NCBI RefSeq assembly: GCF_052065835.1
Contig: NZ_JBQHTG010000001.1
Span: 744,001 to 808,000, forward strand
Source of the DNA: Laedolimicola sp934402125
Lineage (GTDB): Bacteria; Bacillota; Clostridia; Lachnospirales; Lachnospiraceae
DNA: 64,000 nucleotides
Reading direction: 5' to 3'
The notes beneath the pieces are model-generated. The model worked only from the letters and a program-made list of their open reading frames with translations, was not told the origin of the DNA and did not search any database. A program made the translations under genes and the position numbers. This document shows positions 33,514 to 42,032 of the stretch, piece by piece (position 1 is the first letter of the stretch; every line of letters begins with the position of its first letter).

Positions 33514-33846
33514 TCACAAGGTGCCGGCTGGTACTTCTCTGAGTTCTACAATTGCACCGTGATAATTGATAAATGCCATGCGGCTGACATTATCATTTGG
33601 GCTGATAAATTGAAGTAAAACTTCGGATTCGTGCAAAATCTCGTCAAAGTTATCTACAGCGAATGCAATATGTGTATTTGTCCGCAGTTCTTTTGGCACT
33701 ATATTGTTTTCCGGCGGTATATAGAGAAATTCAAAATGTAAAGGATGCAAATTACAATCTGTTACATATACGCCGAGAAGTTCTACAAAATCTGCATCTG
33801 CCGGTTTTTCTTTCACGGGTATGCAATAATGCTCAAAACGATTCAT
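33514..33846 (-). CDS. VOC (glyoxalase/bleomycin-resistance) superfamily protein
   Basis: 110 residues starting MNRFEHYCIPVKEK, with GAGGAGGTG ahead of the ATG; an upstream in-frame start was discarded because it would precede this site. Characteristic VOC strands are NTHIAFAVDNFDEIL in the middle and AFINYHGAIVELREVP at the end, giving the His and Glu metal ligands. It could be an epimerase or isomerase for the sugar pathway. It is the first gene of the minus-strand arm, 88 bases before the regulator. Confidence 0.82.
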   Translation of the reverse strand: MNRFEHYCIPVKEKPADADFVELLGVYVTDCNLHPLHFEFLYIPPENNIVPKELRTNTHIAFAVDNFDEILHESEVLLQFISPNDNVSRMAFINYHGAIVELREVPAGTL

Positions 33847-33871
33847 TCTTTCACCTCCTCTCGATATTATT

Positions 33872-33887
33872 ATGAGAACGTTCTTAT
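33872..33887. promoter_or_regulatory. LacI-type operator for the leftward sugar operon
   Basis: ATGAGAACGTTCTTAT, an almost perfect palindrome with central CG. It differs by one base from the perfect copy at 34025. It lies just downstream of the leftward -10 element, at or near the transcription start. Confidence 0.75.
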
Positions 33888-33893
33888 GCAAAA

Positions 33894-33922
33894 ACTATAC
33901 TTTGTTATTGCCTGTTTGTAAA
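33894..33922 (-). promoter_or_regulatory. Leftward sigma-A promoter of the VOC-LacI-transporter operon
   Basis: On the minus strand TTTACA (33917-33922) and TATAGT (33894-33899) are 17 bp apart. The operator palindrome begins 6 bases downstream. Confidence 0.65.
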
Positions 33923-33997
33923 TAGATTTTTGAACTATTTCTGATATTTGTAGAATATTAATAAATTTCAGCATGTCTTTTTGTGTATTTCATTCAA

Positions 33998-34026
33998 TTG
34001 AAATGCAATGGAAATTCGTATATAAT
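33998..34026 (+). promoter_or_regulatory. Rightward sigma-A promoter of the kinase operon
   Basis: TTGAAA at 33998-34003 and a perfect TATAAT at 34021-34026, spacing 17 bp. The last bases of the -10 overlap the operator at 34025-34040, a layout that would allow tight repression. Confidence 0.82.
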
Positions 34027-34040
34027 AAGAACGTTCTTAT
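34025..34040. promoter_or_regulatory. Perfect LacI-type operator for the rightward sugar operon
   Basis: ATAAGAACGTTCTTAT is a perfect 16-bp palindrome with central CG, overlapping the TATAAT element. Centre-to-centre distance to the sister site at 33872-33887 is 153 bp, so looping by a LacI tetramer is possible. Confidence 0.82.
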
Positions 34041-34103
34041 CTAAGGCGCAAAATAAAGAAAAACAATAAATGAAGATTACTATTTAAGAAAAGGAGTAAA
34101 AGT

Positions 34104-35606
34104 ATGAAGTACTTACTGGCTCATGATCTGGGAACATCAGGCAACAAAGCAAACCTTTTTAGTACGGATGGCGTTTTGGTGAAAAGCGTTGTCAAACAGT
34201 ACCCCTGTCATTATTTCAATGATACCTGGGCAGAGCAGGATCCGGAAAACTGGTTCCAGGCAGTCTGTGAAGGAACCCGGGAACTAATTGCAGACATCAA
34301 TCCTTCCGACATTGCCGGTGTTTCGTTCAGCGGTCAGATGATGGGGATTACGCTGCTGGACAAAACTGGAAAACTTCTGCGCCCTGCAATTATCTGGGCA
34401 GATCAGAGGGCAGTAGAAGAACAAAGGTATATCAGCAGACAGATTACGGACGAAACTTACTATGCTATTACAGGAAACAGAAATACGTGCACTAATAGTC
34501 TTCATAAGCTCTTGTGGTGCAAAAATAATGAATCTGTCTATTCACAGATAAACGTCGTTCTAAATAGCAAAGATTACATTGCATACCGGCTGACCGGGTC
34601 GATTGCAACTGACTATTCTGATGCAGGCGGAACAGGTGCTTTTGATTTAAGAACCTTTGAATGGTCGGAGGACATTCTTCGAGAAGTCGGTATTGACCCC
34701 TGCCTGTTTCCGCCTGTTTATCCATCCACGCACATGATTGGAACGATAACGGCAGAGGCCGCTCGGCTTACCGGTTTGCTTGAAGGCACTCCTGTTTTTT
34801 GCGGCTGCGGTGACGGAGTGGCAGCCTCTGTAGGTTCGGGTATTTCTCAAGTGGGTGAAGGGTATTGTTGTCTCGGCTCTTCTGCCTGGATATCTTATCT
34901 GGACGACAAGCCTTATTTTGATCCCGGGCAGCGAACTTTTAATTTGGCCGGAATTGAGAAAGGCAAGGTTTTTCCTGTTGGAACCATGCAGGCTGCTGGC
35001 CTGTCTTATGACTGGATGAAAACAGAGCTGTGTGCATACGAAACAAGTGTGGCTGAGAAAGAACATCTTTCTGCTTATTCTCTTATAAACAAACAAATCG
35101 TTTCCTCCCCGGCAGGCGCGAATGGACTTGTTTATCTGCCATATCTTCTGGGAGAACGTGCCCCCTGGTGGAACGATAAGGCCAGAGGAGCTTTTCTTGG
35201 GCTGACAAAAGAACATACTCATGCCGATATGCTTCGTTCTGTTATGGAGGGGGTGACGCTGAATCTGGCGTTGATTTTAAATATTTTCAGAGAAAATTAT
35301 CCTCTTTCTTCTCTTCGTGTAATTGGAGGCGGAGCAAAGGAACCCATCTGGCGTCAAATTATGGCCGATATTTTTAACGCCCGTATTCAAAAACTCAATC
35401 TGGTGGAAGAAGGCTGTTCTCTGGGGGCTGCTGTTGTAGCGGGTATTGGAGCTGGGATATTAAATGATTCCAGGGATATTCAACATTTCCTGGCTATAGA
35501 GGAGACCAGTGAACCAAATCCCCAAAACACGGTACTGTATCAGAATACCTTAAAGATTTTTACTCAGTATTACCGGGCGCTACAGCCGGTTTTTGATCAA
35601 ATATAA
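34104..35606 (+). CDS. FGGY-family carbohydrate kinase (xylulokinase-like)
   Basis: 500 residues, the standard FGGY length. N-terminal phosphate loop LAHDLGTSGNKANLF; the substrate-region WADQRA near 100; LTGSIATDYSDAGGTGAFDL near 155; ATP-binding region VIGGGAKEPIWRQIMADIFN near 415. It should phosphorylate a sugar or polyol imported by the transporter encoded on the other strand. The substrate may be a pentulose or a pentitol; the downstream mannitol-type dehydrogenase makes a polyol more likely. AAAAGGAG stands 8 bases ahead of the ATG. Confidence 0.9.
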   Translation: MKYLLAHDLGTSGNKANLFSTDGVLVKSVVKQYPCHYFNDTWAEQDPENWFQAVCEGTRELIADINPSDIAGVSFSGQMMGITLLDKTGKLLRPAIIWADQRAVEEQRYISRQITDETYYAITGNRNTCTNSLHKLLWCKNNESVYSQINVVLNSKDYIAYRLTGSIATDYSDAGGTGAFDLRTFEWSEDILREVGIDPCLFPPVYPSTHMIGTITAEAARLTGLLEGTPVFCGCGDGVAASVGSGISQVGEGYCCLGSSAWISYLDDKPYFDPGQRTFNLAGIEKGKVFPVGTMQAAGLSYDWMKTELCAYETSVAEKEHLSAYSLINKQIVSSPAGANGLVYLPYLLGERAPWWNDKARGAFLGLTKEHTHADMLRSVMEGVTLNLALILNIFRENYPLSSLRVIGGGAKEPIWRQIMADIFNARIQKLNLVEEGCSLGAAVVAGIGAGILNDSRDIQHFLAIEETSEPNPQNTVLYQNTLKIFTQYYRALQPVFDQI

Positions 35607-35635
35607 TGACTTTAGAGCATAGAAAGGAGATAGAT

Positions 35636-37267
35636 ATGAAAACGATTATTATAGGCGGCGTTGCAGGCGGCGCTTCTGCTGCGGCCCGTCTGAGAAGACT
35701 TTGCGAGGCGGAAGAGATTATTCTTTTAGAGAGGGGGAAATATATTTCCTATGCTAATTGCGGCCTGCCTTATCATTTGAGCGGTGTTATTGAAAAACGC
35801 TCATCTCTTACGCTACAAACTCCGGAATCCTTTTCCTCCCGTTTCCATATAGATGTGCGTACAGGGCATGAAGCTCTCTCTCTGGACAGCAGTTCAAAAA
35901 CTCTGCGCATACAGGATCTTGCTACCGGGAATATCTATACGGAACACTATGATTCACTTATTCTGGCTCCCGGTGCATCTCCTGTTGTTCCTGATTTTGT
36001 AGAAAAACCGGAAGATCCTCGATTTTTCACATTAAATGATATTCCTGATATGGACAGGATTAATGATTATGTAAATTCGCATAATGTGAAACAGGCTATA
36101 GTTATCGGCGGAGGGTTTATTGGCGTAGAAACTGCAGAAAATTTCAAAAAACTGGGATTTGAAGTGCATATTATAGAACTGTCCCCTCAGATTATTCCAG
36201 CTGCAGACTGGGATATGGCCCGCCTGGCAGCCCTGGAAATGTTGAAAAACGGTGTACATCTTCATTTGAATGAAACAGTGAAAGCTGTCCGGAGTTATAA
36301 CGAAACCATGCAGGTAGAAACCGATGTCAGCGCTTATTCAGCAGATATAGTGGTTTGTGCTGTTGGTGTACGTCCTGCTACTGCCTTTTTAAAAGATTCC
36401 GGACTGGTTTTTACTTCCAGAGGAGCCATTTGTGTGAATGAGAGAATGCAAACAGGCATATCGGATGTTTATGCAGTAGGTGATGCTGTTGCAGTCAAAA
36501 ACTATCTTCTGAAAACAGAGGATTATGTTCCTCTGGCTGGTCCTGCCAATAAACAGGGACGTATTGCTGCCGACAATATTGCAGGTATTCCTTCCACTTA
36601 CAAGGGGACACAGGGAAGTTCTATTGTCAAAATTTTTGGGAAAACTCTGGCTATGACCGGACTCAACGAACGCAGAGGAAAAAATTATGAGAAAGTTTAT
36701 GTCTCTGTAAAGTCACATGCTTCCTATTATCCTGGCGCCAGTGATATGTGGCTAAAGCTTATTTTTGCAAAACATACAGGACTGCTTTTGGGCGCTCAGG
36801 GATTTGGCGTGGACGGTGTGGATAAGCGTATTGATGTTTTGGCGACTGCCATTCGAGCTAATATGACGGTATCCCAGATCTCAGAACTGGAACTGTGTTA
36901 TGCACCTCCATACGGGGCTGCAAAGGATCCTGTTAACATAGCGGCTTTTGCCGCGCAGAACATAGTGATGGATTTAGTAAAGGTTACTCACGGCAGCCAT
37001 ATTAGTTCCCTTGAACATGAAAAAGAGATATTAGTGGATGTTCGTACGGATAAGGAATATCATGCTGGTCATATTGAAGGCTGCATTCATATTCCACTTC
37101 AGGATTTGAGAGATAGATTGGAATGTCTGCCCAAAGACAAAACGCTGATTGTCTATTGTGCCAGCGGTATGAGAAGTTACATGGCATGCCGTATTCTGCA
37201 ACAGAAGGGCTTTTGCTGTTCAAGCTTGTCTGGAGGCTATAATCTTTATCACTTACTGTATGAATAA
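35636..37267 (+). CDS. CoA-disulfide reductase-like flavoprotein with C-terminal rhodanese domain
   Basis: 543 residues. FAD site IIIGGVAGGASAAARLRRL at the N-terminus, the active-site segment SYANCGLPYHLSG with the single redox Cys near 43, NAD site AIVIGGGFIGVETAENFKKLG near 155 and AVGDAVAVKN near 280. The last 100 residues are a rhodanese domain (VDVRTDKEYHAGHIEG and the loop VYCASGMRS with its catalytic Cys). Such fusions reduce CoA persulfide or polysulfide. Finding one inside a sugar operon is unusual. AAAGGAG precedes the ATG, 29 bases after the kinase stop. Confidence 0.9.
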   Translation: MKTIIIGGVAGGASAAARLRRLCEAEEIILLERGKYISYANCGLPYHLSGVIEKRSSLTLQTPESFSSRFHIDVRTGHEALSLDSSSKTLRIQDLATGNIYTEHYDSLILAPGASPVVPDFVEKPEDPRFFTLNDIPDMDRINDYVNSHNVKQAIVIGGGFIGVETAENFKKLGFEVHIIELSPQIIPAADWDMARLAALEMLKNGVHLHLNETVKAVRSYNETMQVETDVSAYSADIVVCAVGVRPATAFLKDSGLVFTSRGAICVNERMQTGISDVYAVGDAVAVKNYLLKTEDYVPLAGPANKQGRIAADNIAGIPSTYKGTQGSSIVKIFGKTLAMTGLNERRGKNYEKVYVSVKSHASYYPGASDMWLKLIFAKHTGLLLGAQGFGVDGVDKRIDVLATAIRANMTVSQISELELCYAPPYGAAKDPVNIAAFAAQNIVMDLVKVTHGSHISSLEHEKEILVDVRTDKEYHAGHIEGCIHIPLQDLRDRLECLPKDKTLIVYCASGMRSYMACRILQQKGFCCSSLSGGYNLYHLLYE

Positions 37268-37280
37268 GGAGCGTGCTGAT

Positions 37281-38996
37281 ATGAAAAATCATATGAAAAA
37301 AGAAATTGTAATCTATGGTGCGGGAAAAATAGGAAGAGGTTATGCGGCGGATATTTTCTCCAGTGACGGTTATCATCTGACATTAATCTGCCATGATGAA
37401 ACTGCAGCTCAGGAACTGAAAGTTAAGGGCCGATACGCCATCTACACTTATCAGAATTCTTCGGCAGAGAGTGTGAAAATTATTGATTCTTTTGATGTCA
37501 TGGCGGCTTCGGATCCCAAACTACCCGAAACTCTTCAGAGAATTGGTCTTGTTGCCCTCACGCTTTTTCCTGAAGATTACCCATCTGCAGCCGCCGTCAT
37601 AGCAGCTTCCCTTCAAAAAAAGTACGCAGAGCAGGATGACTCTCCCCTGAATTTCATTCTTTTTACTAATGGCCTAGATCCGCAGAAGCGGTTAAAGGAA
37701 CTGGTCTACAGAGCGCTCCCTGAAAAGTGTAAAATTTTTGCGGAAAACGTCCTGGGGCTTGTCAATACTATTGTCCCCCGTACTGTCATTAAGCCTTCAG
37801 ATGAATTTTTAAAAAACGAGCCCTGGTCTCTTTTCTCGGATGGGGCCCGGACTCTTCCGATTGAGGATTCGTTTAAAGGAGAAGCACCACAATGCACAGC
37901 TTTCGAATACCATTCGTCTCTGGATGCCTTAGTGGCCAGAAAGTTTTACATGAAAAACATGGCTCATGCGGCTGCCGCGTATTATGGCAGTGCGAAAGGC
38001 TGTAAAACTATAACTCAAGCTATGAATGATCCTGAAATTTTGCAGCTGATTCAGGGCGCTCTGGACGAGGTCGGAGCGGCGCTTGTTTTGGAATATAATT
38101 TCTCCGAAACTGAGGTCAGGGACTATGCGGATTCTGTTATAAATAAGCATCGAAATCAGGCATTGGAGGATACCTGTGAACGTGTCGGTGCAAACCCTGT
38201 CCGCAAGCTTGCTTACACAGAACGGTTGATTGGTGCGGCTTTGCTGGCAAGGAAACACGGGATTTATCCTTACTATCTTTTAAAAGCGGCTGCATATGCT
38301 TTCTTTTATTCTTCCGATGCGGATGTTGCTTCTATGGAAATGAGAGCCTGTATTATGGAAAAAGGCATTGACTATGCTATACGCAAATATACAGGTCTTG
38401 ATGAAAGCGATGTTATCTATACCATAAAACAGCATTATAAAAAAGCAGATGGGAAATTTGTTCCTGAGAATGCCAAACGCGTAACATTTCTTCAAAAGGC
38501 GTATGCGATTGGTTTTCAGGCTGAAAAACAATATCGTGGCTGTGCCCAGGGAACCCTTGCCGCTTTGTCACAGCTTACCGGAATTGAAAATAAAGATCTG
38601 TTTCGTGCGGCCACCGGCTTTTCTGGAGGAATGGCTCTCTGTGGAGATGGAGTATGCGGAGGATACTCCGGAGGTGTGCTTTTTATGAGCTATCTGAAAG
38701 GACGCGATTTTGATCGTATTCCCGTCGATGGTGACAAGAAGAATCAATATCTGGCATATGAATGCGCTCAGCTTCTTCATGATCATTATATTAGCTGTTA
38801 TGGAAGTGATATTTGTATGAAGGTGCATGAAGGAATGTTTCAAGGTGAGTACTTTATCCTTCGTACAAAAGCCAGACGGGACGAATTCGAAAAGGCGGGC
38901 GCTCATACGGTTGTCTGTACTACGGTTGTTGCCCTGGCCACTGCCTGGGTGGCAGAAATTTTATTGGATAAAAATCTGTATGTATTGCCGGAATAA
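37281..38996 (+). CDS. Mannitol-dehydrogenase-family polyol-phosphate dehydrogenase fused to a C_GCAxxG_C_C domain
   Basis: 571 residues. Residues 1-400 are of the mannitol-1-phosphate dehydrogenase type: NAD site VIYGAGKIGRGYAADIF, then VLGLVNTIVPR, ARKFYMKNMAHAAAAYYG and RKLAYTERLIGAALLARKHG. The last 140 residues carry GCAQGTLAALSQLTGIENKD and ATGFSGGMALCGDGVCGGYS, the Cys pattern of the C_GCAxxG_C_C redox family. I infer oxidation of a sugar-alcohol phosphate, with the C-terminal cysteines moving electrons or sulfur. AAGGAG lies 11 bases before the ATG at 37281; the gene overlaps nothing. Confidence 0.85.
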   Translation: MKNHMKKEIVIYGAGKIGRGYAADIFSSDGYHLTLICHDETAAQELKVKGRYAIYTYQNSSAESVKIIDSFDVMAASDPKLPETLQRIGLVALTLFPEDYPSAAAVIAASLQKKYAEQDDSPLNFILFTNGLDPQKRLKELVYRALPEKCKIFAENVLGLVNTIVPRTVIKPSDEFLKNEPWSLFSDGARTLPIEDSFKGEAPQCTAFEYHSSLDALVARKFYMKNMAHAAAAYYGSAKGCKTITQAMNDPEILQLIQGALDEVGAALVLEYNFSETEVRDYADSVINKHRNQALEDTCERVGANPVRKLAYTERLIGAALLARKHGIYPYYLLKAAAYAFFYSSDADVASMEMRACIMEKGIDYAIRKYTGLDESDVIYTIKQHYKKADGKFVPENAKRVTFLQKAYAIGFQAEKQYRGCAQGTLAALSQLTGIENKDLFRAATGFSGGMALCGDGVCGGYSGGVLFMSYLKGRDFDRIPVDGDKKNQYLAYECAQLLHDHYISCYGSDICMKVHEGMFQGEYFILRTKARRDEFEKAGAHTVVCTTVVALATAWVAEILLDKNLYVLPE

Positions 38997-39304
38997 TGCG
39001 AAAAGCCTGAGGAGAGGGATTTTGCCTGTCGATTGAAAAGATAGGAGCCGGCCGCCCTCTCCCCGGGAACTATCGGGTAAAAGAGTGCAGCCTGGACTTG
39101 GGAAAAGATTTAATTCGGAAAATGACTCTGAGACAGGGTTAAGAAAAACCCCATCTTTGACAGTTATGTAATGCCAAAGGGGTTGTCGGGAAATAGATAA
39201 CTCTAAATAGGAGCAGGCATGACTTATATGAGTCACGCCTGCTCCTAAAATTTATTTCCTAAAAAAGAAAAAGATGGCTAACAACAACCATCCTTCTCTC
39301 CGTT
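38997..39304. other. Non-coding stretch after the sugar operon
   Basis: About 300 bases. Apart from the terminator near 39208-39248 I see no gene. The GC-rich section 39020-39100 differs in composition from its surroundings and may be decayed mobile-element DNA. Confidence 0.4.
39208..39255 (+). terminator. Terminator of the rightward sugar operon
   Basis: TAGGAGCAGGC and GCCTGCTCCTA form an 11-bp perfect stem, extended by TGACT/AGTCA around a short loop, between about 39208 and 39248, followed by AAAATTTATTT. Confidence 0.8.
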
Positions 39305-39318
39305 CCATGTTATAATGG

Positions 39319-39572
39319 AACTATTGATGGGACCAAAATCGAAGCAAACGCCAACCGATACACCTTTGTCTGGCGGGGGAGTCTCAACTATCATCTTGCG
39401 GGTCTGCTGGACACCATCGATACCCTTTATGTAAAATACAATACCTTCCTGCTTGAGAATGGGTATGGCTCCAAATATGATCTGGGAGATATCCATATGT
39501 TTGTGATCGAAGGAATAGACAAAGTCTGGAAGGTTATCAAAGAAAACAGGAAACGGAAACTGACAATTACAG
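39319..39572 (+). pseudogene. IS1182-family transposase fragment
   Basis: Internal part of a transposase in one plus-strand frame: GTIDGTKIEANANRYTFVWR, GSLNYHLAGLLDTIDTLYVK and YNTFLLENGYGSKYDLGDIH. IDGTKIEANANKYTFVW is the characteristic IS1182 segment including a DDE aspartate. Both ends are missing; the frame runs on to about 39560, where it meets the start region of the ATPase gene. Confidence 0.85.
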
Positions 39573-39595
39573 CACAGTCCTTGGAGGTGGAGAGA

Positions 39596-40402
39596 ATGTA
39601 CACTGATTTTTATGGATTAGGTTTTAATCCTTTTGATAAACAGATGGTAAAAGAAAAAGATGCATTTGAGTCGGAAGATTTCCGTGAAATGACAGCGCGG
39701 TTAGAGTACTTGAAAGAAATCCGGGGAATTGGAGTTTTTACAGCTAGTCCGGGGATGGGAAAAACATTTGCCCTGAGATGTTTTGCAAAAGGACTGAATC
39801 CCAACCTATACCAATGTGCATATCTCTGCCTGTCAACAGTAAGTGTGTAGGAATTCTACAGGCAGTTATGCGAGGCTTTGGGATTAGAATCAGGGTTTGG
39901 AAAAAGCCAGATGTTCCGGTCGATTCAGGAGAGACTGTATTATCTGTATAAAGAAAAAAGGCAACCATTTATCTGCATTCTGGATGAAGCGCAGTATTTA
40001 AACAGTAACATCATAAGAGACTTAAAAATGTTAATGAACCAGAAATATGATTCTGTAAACTGCTTTTCATTGATTCTTTGTGGTGAGCCTTATCTGAATC
40101 ACATTTTAGAGAAGCAGGTAAATGAAGCACTGCGACAGAGAATTGTAGTACATTATAATTTTCATGGACTGACAGATCAGGAAGTACCAGATTATATCAG
40201 AAAGAAGATTCGAGCAGCCGGAGGGAGTCCAGACATCATAGATACCGTAGCAATCAGTTCTGTACATAGCTACAGCCAGGGAAATCCCCGTCTGATAGAC
40301 AATGTGATGACAGATGCAATGACGATCGGGAGTCAAATGGAGAAAAAAGTAATTGATGCAGATGTAATGCTTGCAGCAATCAACAACCAGACATTGAGCT
40401 GA
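39596..40402 (+). pseudogene. ExeA/TniB-like transposition ATPase with an in-frame stop
   Basis: The reading frame starts at an ATG (39596-39598) behind GGAGG and runs in one frame to 40402, interrupted once by TAG at 39848-39850 (codon 85). Walker A SPGMGKT lies near residue 60. After the stop come EFYRQLCEALGLESGFGKSQ, Walker B FICILDEAQYL, LILCGEPYLN and ALRQRIVVHYNFHGL, the AAA_22 pattern of ATPases that help Mu/Tn7-like or two-gene IS transposases. No transposase is attached. A single nonsense change with the rest intact suggests recent inactivation. Confidence 0.82.
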
Positions 40403-40488
40403 TAAAGTGCAGGAAAAGAGGCATGATTGTGTCGTTGAGATACGATTGTGCTTTTTTTCTGCAAAAGTTGGCGATTATAAAGTGCCGT

Positions 40489-40545
40489 GAGACTATGAGA
40501 AAATCTCTGTAAATTAGATTCTTCTATGATAATAAAGGGTGAGAA
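40489..40545. repeat. Inverted repeat copy 2, probable IS end, right border of the sugar cassette
   Basis: GAGACTATGAGAAAATCT followed by CTGTAAATTAGATTCTTCTA matches the reverse complement of 27136-27192. The element to which it belonged is otherwise missing here. Confidence 0.75.
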
Positions 40546-40675
40546 GCTCCCTGCGGAAAAACCAGATTCAAAAGAAATTTTAGACCGAATCCTCCCATCA
40601 ATGGAAAAACTGAGCTATTCTCAGCTTTCTTTGGTAGAGAAATTCATTACAGATATTCTTCCCTTTACAAAATAA
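40526..40675 (+). CDS. Short reading frame inside the IS-end region, doubtful
   Basis: 49 codons from an ATG at 40526: MIIKGEKLPAEKPDSKEILD, ending in VEKFITDILPFTK. The start lies inside the inverted repeat; the other copy encodes a similar beginning (MIMMGERL) but soon stops. It may be the tail of a deleted regulator. No ribosome site is evident. Confidence 0.3.
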   Translation: MIIKGEKLPAEKPDSKEILDRILPSMEKLSYSQLSLVEKFITDILPFTK

Positions 40676-40725
40676 TCTCAGACTTTATAGAATTTAACAA
40701 AAAAAATAGCAGTGGCTGTTATCCG

Positions 40726-41985
40726 CTATTCGTTGATAACAGCCACCTTTTCTGTAGTCATTGTATCCGGAAGCCTGACAACCTGTTTTGTACCACCTCT
40801 GGTCACCAGTTTCTTTCGGATTGCAATATAGTATTTTCGGGTTGTACTTTCCAAATCGCCAATATATGCGGCAATCTCTTCTACTCTGGCACCTTTTTCA
40901 TACATCTGCGTTGCAAACGTTTTACGGAAAATATGTAAGCCTCCTTTAATTTCTTCAAGACCTGCATTTTTTAAGACTACCTTCATCCTATGTTCCAGAT
41001 TCGATGCAGTGTTCATTTTCCCTGTATTTGTAGGTGTTATTAAATCATTTGGCCCTCGGCATTTACTTGCAGAATAAAGTCTTTTTAATACCTGCTCTGC
41101 TTCTGGAGTAAGCTGAATAGTCCTGGCTTTCTGGTTTTTCGTAGAATCTTCGTGCATAACATAGTTATTACCATCTCCATCTGATTTCTCCCGATTTTTA
41201 ACCATGGATGCTCCTTTTTCTATTGTAAGCAGGCCATTTTCCCAGTCAACATCTCTCCAACGCAATGCTATCATTTCTCCGCAGCGCATCCCGGTATATA
41301 ACAGCAACAGCAAATAATCTCCCGCTGAATATACCCTTTTGCCCTCTCTATCTACTTTTGAAGCCTCTTTGACAACTGCATTTACTTCATTTTCCTGCAG
41401 CACCATTACATCTGCTTCATCCGCATGTTTAACTGACAATTTCTTTAATTTCTTCATCAGCTTAGGCTTAACTGCTTCTACTGGATTTTTCTCTAGATCT
41501 CCCTGTAAAACAGCCCATGCAAAAGCAGCATTTAATACATCCAGTGTTTTCGTAATGGAGGATTCCGAGAGTTTACCCTCCAAAATAAGAAACTGAATGT
41601 GTCTGTCAATCTCCGAAGACGTAACCGCTTGTAACTGCATCTTTCCAATCTCATATTTCTCAATCTGATTTACAATCGTACACTCCCGCCTGTCAACAGA
41701 CTTTCTTTTTAATTCCTCATTCTCCACCTGATAATCGAGATGTCGGTAGCATAATTCAGCCAGCGTATTTTTATCCTGAATATGCATAGCCTCCTTCTGC
41801 TTCTCCCAGATTTTTTCTTTCTTTCGCATCTCCCGAATACAGGCTGCTTTTGTATCTGCCGTTACGGTAAGGATTTTCCGCCGGCCATTGGATTTGTAGC
41901 CCACAGATTTCCTGTGGGTTATCGTTCCATCCGGATTTAAAGTAAAACTTCCCTCGCCTTTGGCGTTTCTTTTCTTCTGTATCAT
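40726..41985 (-). CDS. Tyrosine site-specific integrase of the tRNA-Gln island
   Basis: 419 residues. A basic N-terminus (KKRNAKGEGSFTLNPDGT) of the arm-binding type, a SAM-like core-binding domain near 65-175, and a catalytic domain with TGMRCGEMIALRW (Arg I), LHIFRKTFATQMY (His-x-x-Arg) and TTRKYYIAI (nucleophile Tyr). The usual Gly-His of box II is YIGD here. It is the only complete recombinase in the island and lies with an excisionase-like gene, so it is expected to act on the 49-bp repeats at 12802 and 47159. A 35-residue tail follows the active Tyr. Confidence 0.94.
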   Translation of the reverse strand: MIQKKRNAKGEGSFTLNPDGTITHRKSVGYKSNGRRKILTVTADTKAACIREMRKKEKIWEKQKEAMHIQDKNTLAELCYRHLDYQVENEELKRKSVDRRECTIVNQIEKYEIGKMQLQAVTSSEIDRHIQFLILEGKLSESSITKTLDVLNAAFAWAVLQGDLEKNPVEAVKPKLMKKLKKLSVKHADEADVMVLQENEVNAVVKEASKVDREGKRVYSAGDYLLLLLYTGMRCGEMIALRWRDVDWENGLLTIEKGASMVKNREKSDGDGNNYVMHEDSTKNQKARTIQLTPEAEQVLKRLYSASKCRGPNDLITPTNTGKMNTASNLEHRMKVVLKNAGLEEIKGGLHIFRKTFATQMYEKGARVEEIAAYIGDLESTTRKYYIAIRKKLVTRGGTKQVVRLPDTMTTEKVAVINE

Positions 41986-42032
41986 TTGTCACCTCTTCCG
42001 AACCCCCGGGGAAATCCCCCGGGGATTGTCTC

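Noticed and set aside
39848..39850. Programmed stop-codon read-through in the ATPase gene
   Set aside because: No stimulatory structure or known precedent for this family; simple mutation is the better explanation.
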